Shown in pieces: positions 1-8,201 of a DNA stretch of 62,909 bases (its first letter is position 1; the number at the start of each line of letters is the position of its first letter). The notes beneath the pieces were generated by a model. That model was not told where the DNA came from. It saw only the letters and a program-made list of their open reading frames with translations, and did no database searches. A program made the translations under genes and the position numbers. The stretch is from an uncultured Clostridia bacterium (GTDB lineage Bacteria > Bacillota > Clostridia > Oscillospirales > Acutalibacteraceae): assembly GCA_930990065.1 (NCBI GenBank), contig CAKNOA010000010.1:1-62909 (forward strand), in the 5' to 3' direction.

Positions 1-53
1 TTCCTACATCAGGGGGTACTTTGTCTATTGTCCGTTTTTACAGGGGCGGTTCA
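1..53 (-). repeat. IS3-like insertion sequence end (left window boundary)
   Basis: These 53 bases are the exact reverse complement of 62855-62907. Read on the minus strand, the element starts TGAACCGCCCC at base 53 and runs out of the window to the left. Ends of this type (TGAAC plus a C-run) are typical of IS3-family elements; that family call is inference, because no transposase is inside the window. Confidence 0.6.
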
Positions 54-83
54 AATGCGGCACCGGGGGATTGCTTTTTTCGT

Positions 84-1001
84 TTATTTCAGGAACCCGT
101 TGACGATCTGTTCTTCGGCTTCCTGTTCCGTCAGGCCCAGGGTCATCAGCTTAATCAGCTGATCCCCGGCAATTTTGCCGATAGCCGCTTCGTGAATCAG
201 GCTGGCATCGGTGGAATTGGCCGTGATTTCCGGTACCGAACGCACCGACGCCTGGTCCATAATAATGGCGTCGCATTCGCTGTGCCCGGCGCAGCGGGCG
301 TTGCCAATCAAGCTGGCAAAGAACGCCTGATGGGACTTCTCTTTGGCAACCGAGCGGGAAACCACGTTGGCGCTGCAATCTTCGCCGTTCATTTGCACCG
401 TAAAGCGGGTGGTAGCCTCTTGGCGGCCATGGGTCATCAGCTTTTCGCGGATGACCAGCGAAGCGCCGTCGGCCAGGTCGGATTCCGTCACGCGGTTGGT
501 GGAATCGATGCCCTTGATCTGGGTGGTTTCCATTTCAAAATGGGAATGTTCGCCCACATGAATCACCGTAGTGGGGTTCATGATCCGCTCGCCGGAGCCG
601 TCGCCTTCGCCGTAGTGTTTTTCCACATAGCGCACCCGGCAGTTTTTCCCCACAAAGAAGGAGTGGATGCCGTCGTGCTTCGAGGTATCGACGCCACAGT
701 TGTGAATGCCGCACCCGGCAATAATGGTCACGTCGCAATCGTCACCGATATAGAAATCATTATAGACCATTTCCTGCAACCCGCTTTCGCTGAGGATCAC
801 GGGAATGTGTACGCTTTCGTTGTGCGTGCCGGGCTTGATGATAATATCAATACCGGGTTTGTCCGTTTTGGTGACAATATCGATGTGGGCGGTGGTGTTG
901 CGCCCGGCCATCTGGCCGTTGGCGCGGATGTTATAGGCGCCTTCCGGTACGCCGTGCAAATCGGCTACTTCAGCCAGCAAGTTCTTTTCAATCGCATCCA
1001 T
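84..1001 (-). CDS. sufB: SufB/SufD-family Fe-S cluster scaffold protein
   Basis: 305 residues of the SufB/SufD (SufBD core) family, which forms the scaffold on which Fe-S clusters are built with the ATPase SufC. The beta-helix part, with repeated short hydrophobic strands such as EMVYNDFYIGDDCDVTII, fills most of the protein. It is far shorter than classical SufB (about 460-480 residues) and lacks the N-terminal part of that protein, matching the short form found in two-gene SUF systems. AAAGGAGGA lies about 10 bases before the ATG. It follows sufC in the same transcript with a 21-base gap. No sufS, sufU or sufD is next to it, so cysteine desulfurase must come from elsewhere. The family is clear; whether it acts as SufB or SufD is not decidable from sequence alone. 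Confidence 0.88.
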   Translation of the reverse strand: MDAIEKNLLAEVADLHGVPEGAYNIRANGQMAGRNTTAHIDIVTKTDKPGIDIIIKPGTHNESVHIPVILSESGLQEMVYNDFYIGDDCDVTIIAGCGIHNCGVDTSKHDGIHSFFVGKNCRVRYVEKHYGEGDGSGERIMNPTTVIHVGEHSHFEMETTQIKGIDSTNRVTESDLADGASLVIREKLMTHGRQEATTRFTVQMNGEDCSANVVSRSVAKEKSHQAFFASLIGNARCAGHSECDAIIMDQASVRSVPEITANSTDASLIHEAAIGKIAGDQLIKLMTLGLTEQEAEEQIVNGFLK

Positions 1002-1022
1002 AAAAATGGGTTCCTCCTTTCA

Positions 1023-1751
1023 TCAGTCGCGCCGCAAGGCCGCGCATGTGCCGGTCCCCTGCAACAGTTCGGGCAGGATTTCCTTGCGGGTGCCGGTGGC
1101 GGCCACCTGGCCGTCTTTGAGCACCACAATAGTATCGGCAATATCCAAAATACGTTCCTGGTGGGTGATAATCAGGATGGAACCGCCCACCTGTTCGTGC
1201 ATTTTTTCGAACACCTGGATCAGGCTCTGGAAGCTCCACAGGTCGATGCCCGCTTCCGGTTCATCGAAAATGGAGAATTTCGTGCCCCGTGCCAGGATCA
1301 TGGCGATTTCAATGCGTTTACATTCGCCGCCGGACAGGGAGCTGTTCACTTCGCGGTTGATATAATCTTTGGCGCACAGCCCGACTTCCGACAGGTAGTT
1401 GCAGGCTTCGCCCACGCTGATATCGTGACCGGCGGCCAGGGTAATCAGGTCCCGCACGGTAATGCCCTTAAAGCGCACCGGCTGCTGGAACGCAAAGCTG
1501 ATGCCGCGGCGGGCTTTTTCGGTAATGGAAAGATCGGTGATGTCTTCGCCATCGAGCAAAATACGGCCGGACGTGGGTTTTAAAATCCCGCTGATAATCC
1601 GGGCCAGGGTGGATTTGCCGCTGCCGTTGGGGCCGGTTACGGCGACAAACCGTTCGTCGATTTTTAAACTGACATCCCGCAGGATTTCTTTGGCCTCGCC
1701 GCTGCTCTGGACAGCGTCGGCGTCAAAGGAGATGTGCTGAAGTTCCAGCAT
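1023..1751 (-). CDS. sufC: SufC-family ATPase of Fe-S cluster assembly
   Basis: 242-residue ABC-type ATPase that powers the SufBCD scaffold in the cytoplasm. Walker A GPNGSGKST is at residues 40-48, the signature LSGGECKR lies in the middle, and Walker B FSIFDEPEAG follows, as expected of SufC (about 250 residues). The frame is open for 17 more codons upstream, but the ATG at 1751 has AGGAGG about 9 bases before it and gives the usual SufC N-terminus (MLELQHISF), so I chose it. It is first in the sufC-sufB unit, with a promoter at 1868-1896. Confidence 0.93.
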   Translation of the reverse strand: MLELQHISFDADAVQSSGEAKEILRDVSLKIDERFVAVTGPNGSGKSTLARIISGILKPTSGRILLDGEDITDLSITEKARRGISFAFQQPVRFKGITVRDLITLAAGHDISVGEACNYLSEVGLCAKDYINREVNSSLSGGECKRIEIAMILARGTKFSIFDEPEAGIDLWSFQSLIQVFEKMHEQVGGSILIITHQERILDIADTIVVLKDGQVAATGTRKEILPELLQGTGTCAALRRD

Positions 1752-1867
1752 GGATACATTCCTCCTGTTTTTCAAAGCGCCCATGAAAAAGGGAGCGCTC
1801 AATGAGTAAATTTAGTAAAGTGCCTTTTCTTTTACGGAAAGGATTCCCTTTTTGAAAGGCCACTATG

Positions 1868-1896
1868 ATTATAGCGTGTGAAAAAGCATTTGTAAA
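1868..1896 (-). promoter_or_regulatory. sigma-A promoter of sufC-sufB
   Basis: On the minus strand: -35 TTTACA (1891-1896), 17-bp spacer, -10 TATAAT (1868-1873). It sits about 115 bases upstream of the sufC start. Confidence 0.75.
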
Positions 1897-1925
1897 GATA
1901 AAATCTACTAATTTGGTATGAATTT

Positions 1926-1970
1926 AAAAAATCCCCGTCCCTCCGCCGTTTTCCGGCAGAGGGACGGGGG
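1926..1970 (-). terminator. Terminator of the tyrA-aroBAC-pheA operon
   Basis: A 16-bp GC-rich stem (1933-1948 with 1954-1969, one mismatch) is followed on the minus strand by a T run at 1926-1931. It lies 10 bases past the pheA stop. Confidence 0.9.
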
Positions 1971-1980
1971 CATTTTTCTG

Positions 1981-3117
1981 TTAGGTTTCGGCCATTTCCT
2001 CGTCTTCGCAGTAATTGCCAAGGAACGAGAACCGGGGCAATTCATCCGACAGGGCAGCGATCAGGTTCAGGGTATGGGCATCATGCAGGTTGCCGGTGAA
2101 ATCCAGGTAAAAATCATATTCGAAGGTTTTGCCGGGGATCGGGCGGGATTCCACTTTCGTCAGATTCAGCCCGTTCATAGCAAAGCGGCTGAGCACCCCG
2201 TTGAGGGAGCCGGGCAGATGGGGGATGGAAAAGCACAGGCTGATCTTGCGGGCGTGTAAGGGCAGGCAGCACGTGCGGCTAATGGCGATAAAGCGCGTGC
2301 AGTTATTTTTCACGTTTTGGACATCTTCTTCCAAAATTGTCAGCCCATATTCTTCCGCGGCCCGGCGGGGGCACAGCACCGCCGTGTGCGGCGGCTTTTC
2401 GATGGACAGCATGCGGGCGGCGGCGGCGGTGTTGGAATACTCGTGGGCCGTGAGCCCTTTTTGGCGGATCATGTTGCTGCACTGGGCCAGCGCCTGGGGG
2501 TGGGAGACCACATCAGTGATGGGGCCGCTGTCCGGCAGGGCGCACAGGTGATGGTGGATATGCAAACTGGTGGCGCCTACAATGTAAAAGCGGTGGCGCA
2601 AAATCAGGTCAAATACGGTGTTCACCGACCCGGCGGTGGAGTTTTCCACCGGTACTACGCCCAAATCCACGGTGCCGTTTGCCACGGCGGCAAACACATC
2701 TTCAAAATTGGTGTAAAAGGCAGGTTCGCTGTCGGGGAACAGCCGCATGGCGGCCCGGTGGGTAAAGGAACCTGATACCCCGGGGCAGGCCACCTTTTGC
2801 ACGGTGGGCAGCTCCTGCGGCGCCGTGGCAGCCAAGGTGCGTAAAGCTTTGCCACTGTTCATCATCTGGTGCTGGCGCTCCCGGCTGACCGCCATGATGG
2901 AGCTATACAGCAGCCGGGCGGCCCCGGCAAAATCCGGGCCGGCTAAATTGGCCACTTTTTGCAAAATGGCTTCTTCCCGGGCCGGGTCAAACACGGCTTT
3001 CCCGTTTTGTATTTTATAGCGCGCCACTTCTTCCGAACAGTGCATGCGCTGTAAAAACAGCCGGATGATCTCGTTGTCGATCTGGTCGATTTGCTGGCGG
3101 ATTTCACTCAGCTCCAT
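1981..3117 (-). CDS. pheA: Bifunctional chorismate mutase / prephenate dehydratase (P-protein)
   Basis: 378 residues. An AroQ-type chorismate mutase domain occupies about residues 1-85 (starting MELSEIRQQIDQIDNEI). A prephenate dehydratase domain spans about 105-285 (CPGVSGSFTHRAAMRLF, ENSTAGSVNTVFDLI, CTRFIAIS with the catalytic TRF), and a C-terminal ACT domain carries the ESRP motif (KVESRPIPGKTFEYDFYLD), the usual site of phenylalanine feedback inhibition. It converts chorismate to prephenate and then phenylpyruvate. GGGGAGG precedes the ATG. It is the last gene of the tyrA-aroB-aroA-aroC-pheA operon, 66 bases after aroC; that gap is AT-rich and may hold a weak internal promoter (TTCGTC-17-TACTAT on the minus strand). 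Confidence 0.95.
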   Translation of the reverse strand: MELSEIRQQIDQIDNEIIRLFLQRMHCSEEVARYKIQNGKAVFDPAREEAILQKVANLAGPDFAGAARLLYSSIMAVSRERQHQMMNSGKALRTLAATAPQELPTVQKVACPGVSGSFTHRAAMRLFPDSEPAFYTNFEDVFAAVANGTVDLGVVPVENSTAGSVNTVFDLILRHRFYIVGATSLHIHHHLCALPDSGPITDVVSHPQALAQCSNMIRQKGLTAHEYSNTAAAARMLSIEKPPHTAVLCPRRAAEEYGLTILEEDVQNVKNNCTRFIAISRTCCLPLHARKISLCFSIPHLPGSLNGVLSRFAMNGLNLTKVESRPIPGKTFEYDFYLDFTGNLHDAHTLNLIAALSDELPRFSFLGNYCEDEEMAET

Positions 3118-3183
3118 AAAAAGGCCTCCCCTAACACTCCAAATAGTAAAAACAAGAAGAAATATGACGAAAAGTATACTTTT

Positions 3184-4275
3184 TTACAGCATACTCTGCC
3201 CGGCCATCATGTCCAGCAGCACCAAAGCCGCCGTATTTTCCACCACCGGAATCGCCCGGGGCACAATGCACGGGTCGTGGCGGCCGTGGATGGACAAAGG
3301 GGCATCGGTTTTCTTGCAAAGGTCGACGGTTTGCTGTTCCCGGGCAATGGAGGGGGTGGGTTTAAACGCACAGCGGAAAACGACCGGCATGCCCGTGGTG
3401 ATCCCACCTAAAATGCCCCCGGCGTGATTGGTAAGGGTCTTTACCTTGCCATCTTCATCATAGCAGAAAGCGTCATTATTTTCGCTGCCGTGCAGCGCGG
3501 CGACCCCAAACCCGTCGCCGAATTCGACGCCTTTTACAGCGGGAATCCCAAACAGCGCCCGCCCCAGTTCGTTTTCCACACCGCCGAACATGGGGGAGCC
3601 AAGCCCCGCGGGCAGTCCGGTGACGGCGCATTCCACCACGCCGCCTACGCTATCGAGCGCCTGACGCGCTTCTTCAATGACCGCGCGCATGGGGGCTTCT
3701 TTTTCCGGGTCCAAAAGCGAAAAATAGCCGGTGGATAGGCGCATAAGGTCTTCGTCCTGTACGTGAACGGGGTCAAACCGGCGGTCTTGCACGGGGCCAA
3801 TCTGCAAAGCGTGGGCGCCGATATGAATGCCCCGCTTTTCCAGGATTTGCCGGGCAATGGCCCCGGCGGCCGTCAAACAGGCCGTCAGCCGCCCCGAAAA
3901 ATGGCCGCCGCCGCGGATATCATTGTGCCCGCCATAGCGCACATACGCCGTGTAATCGGCATGGCCGGGGCGGGGATGGATTTTTAGATCGCTGTAATCT
4001 TTGGAACGGGTGTTGGTGTTTTCGATGAGCAGGCACAGCGGCGCGCCGGTGGTCACCCCATCGAGCAGCCCGCACAAAATGCGGGGGGTGTCGCTCTCTT
4101 TCCGCGGGGTGGAACTGATGTCCCGTCCGGGGGCCCGTCGGGCCATCTGTTGTTCCAAAGCTGTTAGGTCAATTTCTTCGCCGTGGGGCAGCCCGTCCAG
4201 TACCACGCCGATGGCTTCGGTGTGGCTGCCGCCGAAAATAGAAGCCCGTACGGTATTACCGATCATGGATGACAT
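3184..4275 (-). CDS. aroC: Chorismate synthase
   Basis: 363 residues, the usual length. It converts 5-enolpyruvylshikimate-3-phosphate to chorismate with reduced FMN. Family signatures seen include GNTVRASIFGGSHTEAIG at the N-terminus, RPGHADYTAYVRYGGHNDIRG, GGGHFSGRLTA, and GMPVVFRCAFKPTPSI in the C-terminal part. The start overlaps the end of aroA by 20 bases, so the two are translationally coupled. Confidence 0.96.
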   Translation of the reverse strand: MSSMIGNTVRASIFGGSHTEAIGVVLDGLPHGEEIDLTALEQQMARRAPGRDISSTPRKESDTPRILCGLLDGVTTGAPLCLLIENTNTRSKDYSDLKIHPRPGHADYTAYVRYGGHNDIRGGGHFSGRLTACLTAAGAIARQILEKRGIHIGAHALQIGPVQDRRFDPVHVQDEDLMRLSTGYFSLLDPEKEAPMRAVIEEARQALDSVGGVVECAVTGLPAGLGSPMFGGVENELGRALFGIPAVKGVEFGDGFGVAALHGSENNDAFCYDEDGKVKTLTNHAGGILGGITTGMPVVFRCAFKPTPSIAREQQTVDLCKKTDAPLSIHGRHDPCIVPRAIPVVENTAALVLLDMMAGQSML

Positions 4276-5563
4276 GCAGATCTCCTCCTAAGGCCCGGGC
4301 ATCATCAAAGAAGCCGGGGTATGATTTGCGGATGCTTTCGGCCTCGGTCACGGTGACCGGGCCGTCACACCGCAGCGCAGCGCCCGACATGGCCATCACA
4401 ATGCGGTGGTCGTTGTAACCGGGCACTTTTCCTCCCCGCAAACGGGACACGCCGGTAATGAGCAGGCTGTCCTGGGTGGTTTCCACCTGCCCGCCCAACC
4501 GGTTCAGGTTGTCGGCCATGGCCTGCAGGCGGTCGCATTCTTTGATCCGCAGCCGTCCGGCGTTGTAAATCTGGGTTACGCCCTCCGACAAAGCGGCTAC
4601 CACCGCCAGGGCCGGTACCAGGTCGGGGATTTCCCCGGCGTCAATATCCATAGCGCAGAGGCCCGCAAAGGGTTCACCCGCCAGGGGGTTTTGTACGGTG
4701 AGAACCCCGTTTTCTTCTTCCACATCAGCGCCAAAGCGCAGCATCAGGTCGGTGATCGCCCGGTCGCCCTGGGTGGAATCCATCCGCAGCCCTTTTAACG
4801 ACAAAGGCCCGCCGGCTAACGCCCCATGCATCAGGAAGAAGGCCGCCTGGGACCAGTCGCCTTCTACCGTGACATCCCCGGGGGTATAAGCCTGATGGCC
4901 CGGCACTTGCCACCCGTTTTTGGTGGGGTGAACCGTAATGCCAAAGTAGGAAAGGGCTTGCCTTGTCATATCCACATACCCAGCCGACTGCAAGGGGGTG
5001 GTGAGCACAATGGTGCTGTCCCCGGGCAGTAGGGGCAGGGCATATAAGAGCCCCGTAATAAATTGGGAACTGACATGGCCGGGCAGGGCATAGGTACCCG
5101 GTTTTAACTGGCCGCTCACCGTCAGGGGCAGCCCGCCTTCGGTGACAAGCTGCGCCCCGTTTTGCGGCAGGCATTCATCAAAACAGCCAATGGGTCGCTG
5201 GGGCAGTTTGCCGTGGCCCACAAAGGTGGCCGTGATCCCCAGGGCAGCCGCCAGCGGAATGAGAAAACGCAAAGTCGAACCGGATTCGCCGCAATCGAGG
5301 GTGCAGCTTCCCGGTTTTTGCCAGCCGGGTTCTACCGTGACCGTGCGGGTCGCTTCTTCATAAGAAAGGGAAAAGCCCATTTGCTGCACGGCGTGCAAGG
5401 TTGCTTTGATATCATTGGATAGGTCCACCGGGTGAACGGTACTGCGCCCGTGGCCCGAAAGGGCCGCCAGTGCCGCGCCTAAAATCAGCCGGTGGGCGGC
5501 GCTTTTGCTGGGCGGCATGGAGATTGTCCCATGTAAAGGTGCGGAACCATATTGAATCAGCAT
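4256..5563 (-). CDS. aroA: 3-phosphoshikimate 1-carboxyvinyltransferase (EPSP synthase)
   Basis: 435 residues. It joins shikimate-3-phosphate and phosphoenolpyruvate. Visible signatures are MPPSKSAAHRLILGAAL (substrate lysine and serine), DCGESGSTLRFL (the PEP loop, in the ESGST form rather than the NAGTA form of enteric enzymes), GDWSQAAFFL, IKECDRLQAMADNL and YNDHRIVMAM. The loop difference places it with the divergent enzymes of many Firmicutes. Its start overlaps the aroB stop by 7 bases and its end overlaps aroC by 20 bases. Confidence 0.95.
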   Translation of the reverse strand: MLIQYGSAPLHGTISMPPSKSAAHRLILGAALAALSGHGRSTVHPVDLSNDIKATLHAVQQMGFSLSYEEATRTVTVEPGWQKPGSCTLDCGESGSTLRFLIPLAAALGITATFVGHGKLPQRPIGCFDECLPQNGAQLVTEGGLPLTVSGQLKPGTYALPGHVSSQFITGLLYALPLLPGDSTIVLTTPLQSAGYVDMTRQALSYFGITVHPTKNGWQVPGHQAYTPGDVTVEGDWSQAAFFLMHGALAGGPLSLKGLRMDSTQGDRAITDLMLRFGADVEEENGVLTVQNPLAGEPFAGLCAMDIDAGEIPDLVPALAVVAALSEGVTQIYNAGRLRIKECDRLQAMADNLNRLGGQVETTQDSLLITGVSRLRGGKVPGYNDHRIVMAMSGAALRCDGPVTVTEAESIRKSYPGFFDDARALGGDLHVIHDR

Positions 5564-6639
5564 CCCGTTCCCTCCTTTTCCTTTGCCAGCCCGAAAAAGG
5601 ACGGCAGCTCCGCCTTTTTGACGGGGTAGATCAGGCTTTCCCCGATATCTTTTAATAAGATCAGCCGCAAACTGTCCCCGGCGCTTTTTTTGTCCATGGC
5701 GGTGGCCGCCAGCACGTCCGCAAGGGGCGTGGGGTCACTGATGGGCATGCCGTACGAGAGAAGCGCTTTTTCAATACGGTTGGCGGTGCCGGGCTGGGTG
5801 ATCCCGTTTTGTTCCCCGGCTTTCGCGGCGAGTACCATACCGATGCCTACCGCCATGCCGTGGGACAGGGAACCGGCTTCGAACCCGTGCAATTTTTCCA
5901 GTGCATGGCCCAGGGTGTGGCCAAAGTTTAAGATCATGCGGTTGCCCGTATCGCGGGTATCCTGCTCCACCACCTGGCGTTTACAGTTGATGCACTGGTA
6001 CAGAATACTTTCCAGCTCGTCTTTCGCGTGGCCGGTGCACACCTGCTCGAACAGGGAAGGGGACAAAATGCAGCCGTACTTGATCACTTCGCCCATGCCG
6101 TCGCGGAAAAAGTGTTCCGGTAATGTCGAAAGGGTATCGGGGTCAATTAGCACCAGCCGCGGCTGATGGAACGCCCCCACCAGGTTTTTGCCAAAGGGGG
6201 TATCGACCCCGGTTTTGCCCCCCACGCTGGAATCCACCTGTGCGAGCAGGGTGGTGGGCACCTGAATAAACGAAATCCCCCGCAAAAACGTGGCGGCCGC
6301 AAAGCCCGCCATGTCGCCGGTGACGCCGCCGCCTAGGGCCACGATAAAATCGGTGCGGGTGAAAGATTCCCGGCTGAGGGACCGGTACATGTCTTCGATA
6401 CTCGTAAGCTGCTTATGCTCTTCCCCGGCGGGAAACACATGGGAAAACACCCGGAACCCCGCCTGCCGCAGGGAAGCAGCCGCCGTTTCCCCATATAACG
6501 GGTACACATGGCTGTCGCTGATGATCATCGCCCGGGCGCCGGGGGCAAACAGGGCGGCAGCCTCGTCCCCTAACTGGGATAAGCAGCCGCGTTCTAACCG
6601 AATGCGGTACGGTGTAGCGGTTTGTACAGTCAGTTCCAA
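5557..6639 (-). CDS. aroB: 3-dehydroquinate synthase
   Basis: 360 residues. NAD- and metal-dependent cyclisation of DAHP to 3-dehydroquinate. The long conserved core GGGVTGDMAGFAAATFLRG, then IQVPTTLLAQVDSSVGGKTG, is intact; metal ligands are expected in the glutamate of GEVIKYG and the histidines of NFGHTLGHALE and LSHGMAVGIGM. The start is 3 bases after the tyrA stop, so it is part of the same operon. Confidence 0.96.
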   Translation of the reverse strand: MELTVQTATPYRIRLERGCLSQLGDEAAALFAPGARAMIISDSHVYPLYGETAAASLRQAGFRVFSHVFPAGEEHKQLTSIEDMYRSLSRESFTRTDFIVALGGGVTGDMAGFAAATFLRGISFIQVPTTLLAQVDSSVGGKTGVDTPFGKNLVGAFHQPRLVLIDPDTLSTLPEHFFRDGMGEVIKYGCILSPSLFEQVCTGHAKDELESILYQCINCKRQVVEQDTRDTGNRMILNFGHTLGHALEKLHGFEAGSLSHGMAVGIGMVLAAKAGEQNGITQPGTANRIEKALLSYGMPISDPTPLADVLAATAMDKKSAGDSLRLILLKDIGESLIYPVKKAELPSFFGLAKEKEGTGC

Positions 6640-6642
6640 AGG

Positions 6643-7494
6643 TTATTCCCCCAATTCTTCTTTTGTCAGGCGCGCCTGTTTCATCATGGCACGCAAGGTA
6701 TCGGCATCTTCCTGCGCAAGAGCGCGGCGGTATTCCTGCAAATGGGTAATCAAAAGATCCAGTTCCGCTAACAGCGGTTCCCGGTTTTCCAAAAAAAGTT
6801 CCGTCCACATGGTTTCGTTAATGCGGGCCACCCGGGACACATCGTGGTAACTCCCCGCCGAAAACCCGCGGTGCTGCGGGCAGCTGGGGCTGCGCACATA
6901 GGCACACGCCAGCACGTGGGGCAGCTGGGAGGTGTAGGCGATCATGCGGTCGTGATGTTTGGGGTCCGACAGCGTCACGGACCCAAAGCCCAGGGAAAGA
7001 GCCAGGGCTTTTACTTCTTCCACCGCTTCGTTGGGAGCGCCGCAGGGCACTAAAATATAGCTGGCATTTTGGAATAGATCGCCGTCGCTGGCCGCAAAGC
7101 CGTTGCGCTCTTTCCCGGCCATGGGGTGGCCCCCCACAAAAATAAAGCCATACCGGAGGGAAATGGCCGTCAGCTTTTCGCAGATGGCCGTCTTGATCCC
7201 GCAGGCGTCGCATACAATACAGCCTTTTTTCAGGTGCGGCCCCAGCTTTTCGGCCCAGGCAACGCACGCGGCCGGATAGGCGCACAAAAACACCATGTCG
7301 ACGTTTGGTAAATCTTCCTCTAGGGCCTTGGCGTCAATGGCCCCACAGGCCAGGGCCTGCTGAAGGGGTTCCGGTGAACGGTTCATCCCCAATACCCGGT
7401 GGGGGGTGTAGGCCTTGATGGCTTTGGCCAGCGACCCGCCGATAATCCCCAGGCCACAGATCAAAATAGTTTTTGGATTTGTATTCTTTTGCAT
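6643..7494 (-). CDS. tyrA: Prephenate dehydrogenase
   Basis: 283 residues. NAD(P)-dependent oxidative decarboxylation of prephenate to 4-hydroxyphenylpyruvate, the tyrosine branch. The Rossmann loop GLGIIGGSLAKAI is at the N-terminus, the catalytic histidine lies in GGHPMAGKERNG, and the helical C-terminal domain follows. There is no ACT domain, so no built-in tyrosine sensing is apparent. It is the promoter-proximal gene of the aro operon; with pheA at the other end, the operon carries both branch enzymes and the three steps common to them. Confidence 0.92.
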   Translation of the reverse strand: MQKNTNPKTILICGLGIIGGSLAKAIKAYTPHRVLGMNRSPEPLQQALACGAIDAKALEEDLPNVDMVFLCAYPAACVAWAEKLGPHLKKGCIVCDACGIKTAICEKLTAISLRYGFIFVGGHPMAGKERNGFAASDGDLFQNASYILVPCGAPNEAVEEVKALALSLGFGSVTLSDPKHHDRMIAYTSQLPHVLACAYVRSPSCPQHRGFSAGSYHDVSRVARINETMWTELFLENREPLLAELDLLITHLQEYRRALAQEDADTLRAMMKQARLTKEELGE

Positions 7495-7523
7495 AACAGG
7501 TTCCTCATACTTTCATATCGTCT

Positions 7524-7553
7524 ATTATACTGCCCCCAATAGGCAGGCGTAAA
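7524..7553 (-). promoter_or_regulatory. Promoter of the tyrA-aroBAC-pheA operon
   Basis: On the minus strand: -35 TTTACG (7548-7553), 18-bp spacer, -10 TATAAT (7524-7529), about 30 bases before the tyrA start. No attenuator or T-box is visible between it and tyrA. Confidence 0.65.
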
Positions 7554-7615
7554 GGCTTTTTTTGGCCAGCGGGCCGGTGCTTTTCAGTATAGCGCGGGCG
7601 TTATAAAAAATCAAC

Positions 7616-7633
7616 GCTTTTTAGCTAAAAAGC
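7616..7633. promoter_or_regulatory. 18-bp perfect palindrome, possible operator
   Basis: GCTTTTTAGCTAAAAAGC is a perfect palindrome. It lies about 60 bases upstream of the tyrA -35 and 60 bases past the aroK stop. It could be a regulator site for the aromatic operon or just a structured part of the aroK 3' end; no regulator gene is adjacent. Confidence 0.35.
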
Positions 7634-7649
7634 GGAAAAGCGTTTGGAG

Positions 7650-7686
7650 AAAGAAAAAGCAGCGCCCCTTTTTTAAAAGGAGCACC
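7650..7686 (-). terminator. Terminator of aroE-aroK
   Basis: On the minus strand an imperfect stem GCTCCTTTT/AAAAGGGGC (one G-U) is followed by GCTG and a T run, starting 6 bases after the aroK stop. Confidence 0.65.
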
Positions 7687-7691
7687 GTTTT

Positions 7692-8201
7692 TTACAGCTG
7701 CCCGTATGTATGGGCAATATATTGGGCGGTTTGATACACCGTTTTGCGGGGGCGTACCCGGTGGTCGGCAGCTGCCCGGTACCGCGGGATACGCTCTTTA
7801 TACAGGTCGCTGATCACTTTGGCCCGATTGGGCTTTTGCAGCAGCGGGCGTTTTTTATCGTAGCGCAGCCGCTTTTGCAGCAGCGGCAGGGGCACATCCA
7901 GTAGTAAAATGATGCCGTTCTGTTTTAAAAGCCGGGCGTTTTCCTCCCGCAGGACGGTACCGCCGCCGCAGCCGATGATCAGCCCGTCCCGGGCCGCCAG
8001 CTCTGCGCACGCCTCCCTTTCCATACGGCGGAACGCTTCTTCCCCCTGTTGGGCGAAAATATCGGTGATCGTCATGCCCTGTTTTTCTTCAATATAGGCA
8101 TCGATATCCAAAAACGGGCGCTCCAGTATTTTGGCCAGACGGCGGCCGACAGTGGTTTTGCCGCTGCCCATAAACCCGCACAGAATCAGATTCCGGCTCA
8201 T
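7692..8201 (-). CDS. aroK: Shikimate kinase
   Basis: 169 residues. ATP-dependent phosphorylation of shikimate. Walker A GFMGSGKTTVGRRLA is at residues 9-23, the substrate-binding region FLDIDAYIEEKQGMTI follows, then GCGGGTVLREE and the lid segment YDKKRPLL. The ATG overlaps the aroE stop by 4 bases (ATGA), so aroE and aroK are translationally coupled. Confidence 0.95.
   Translation of the reverse strand: MSRNLILCGFMGSGKTTVGRRLAKILERPFLDIDAYIEEKQGMTITDIFAQQGEEAFRRMEREACAELAARDGLIIGCGGGTVLREENARLLKQNGIILLLDVPLPLLQKRLRYDKKRPLLQKPNRAKVISDLYKERIPRYRAAADHRVRPRKTVYQTAQYIAHTYGQL

Noticed and set aside
21-1583. 520-residue open frame on the plus strand
   Set aside because: It lies antisense to sufB and sufC, which have clear family motifs and ribosome sites; its product has no recognisable domain.
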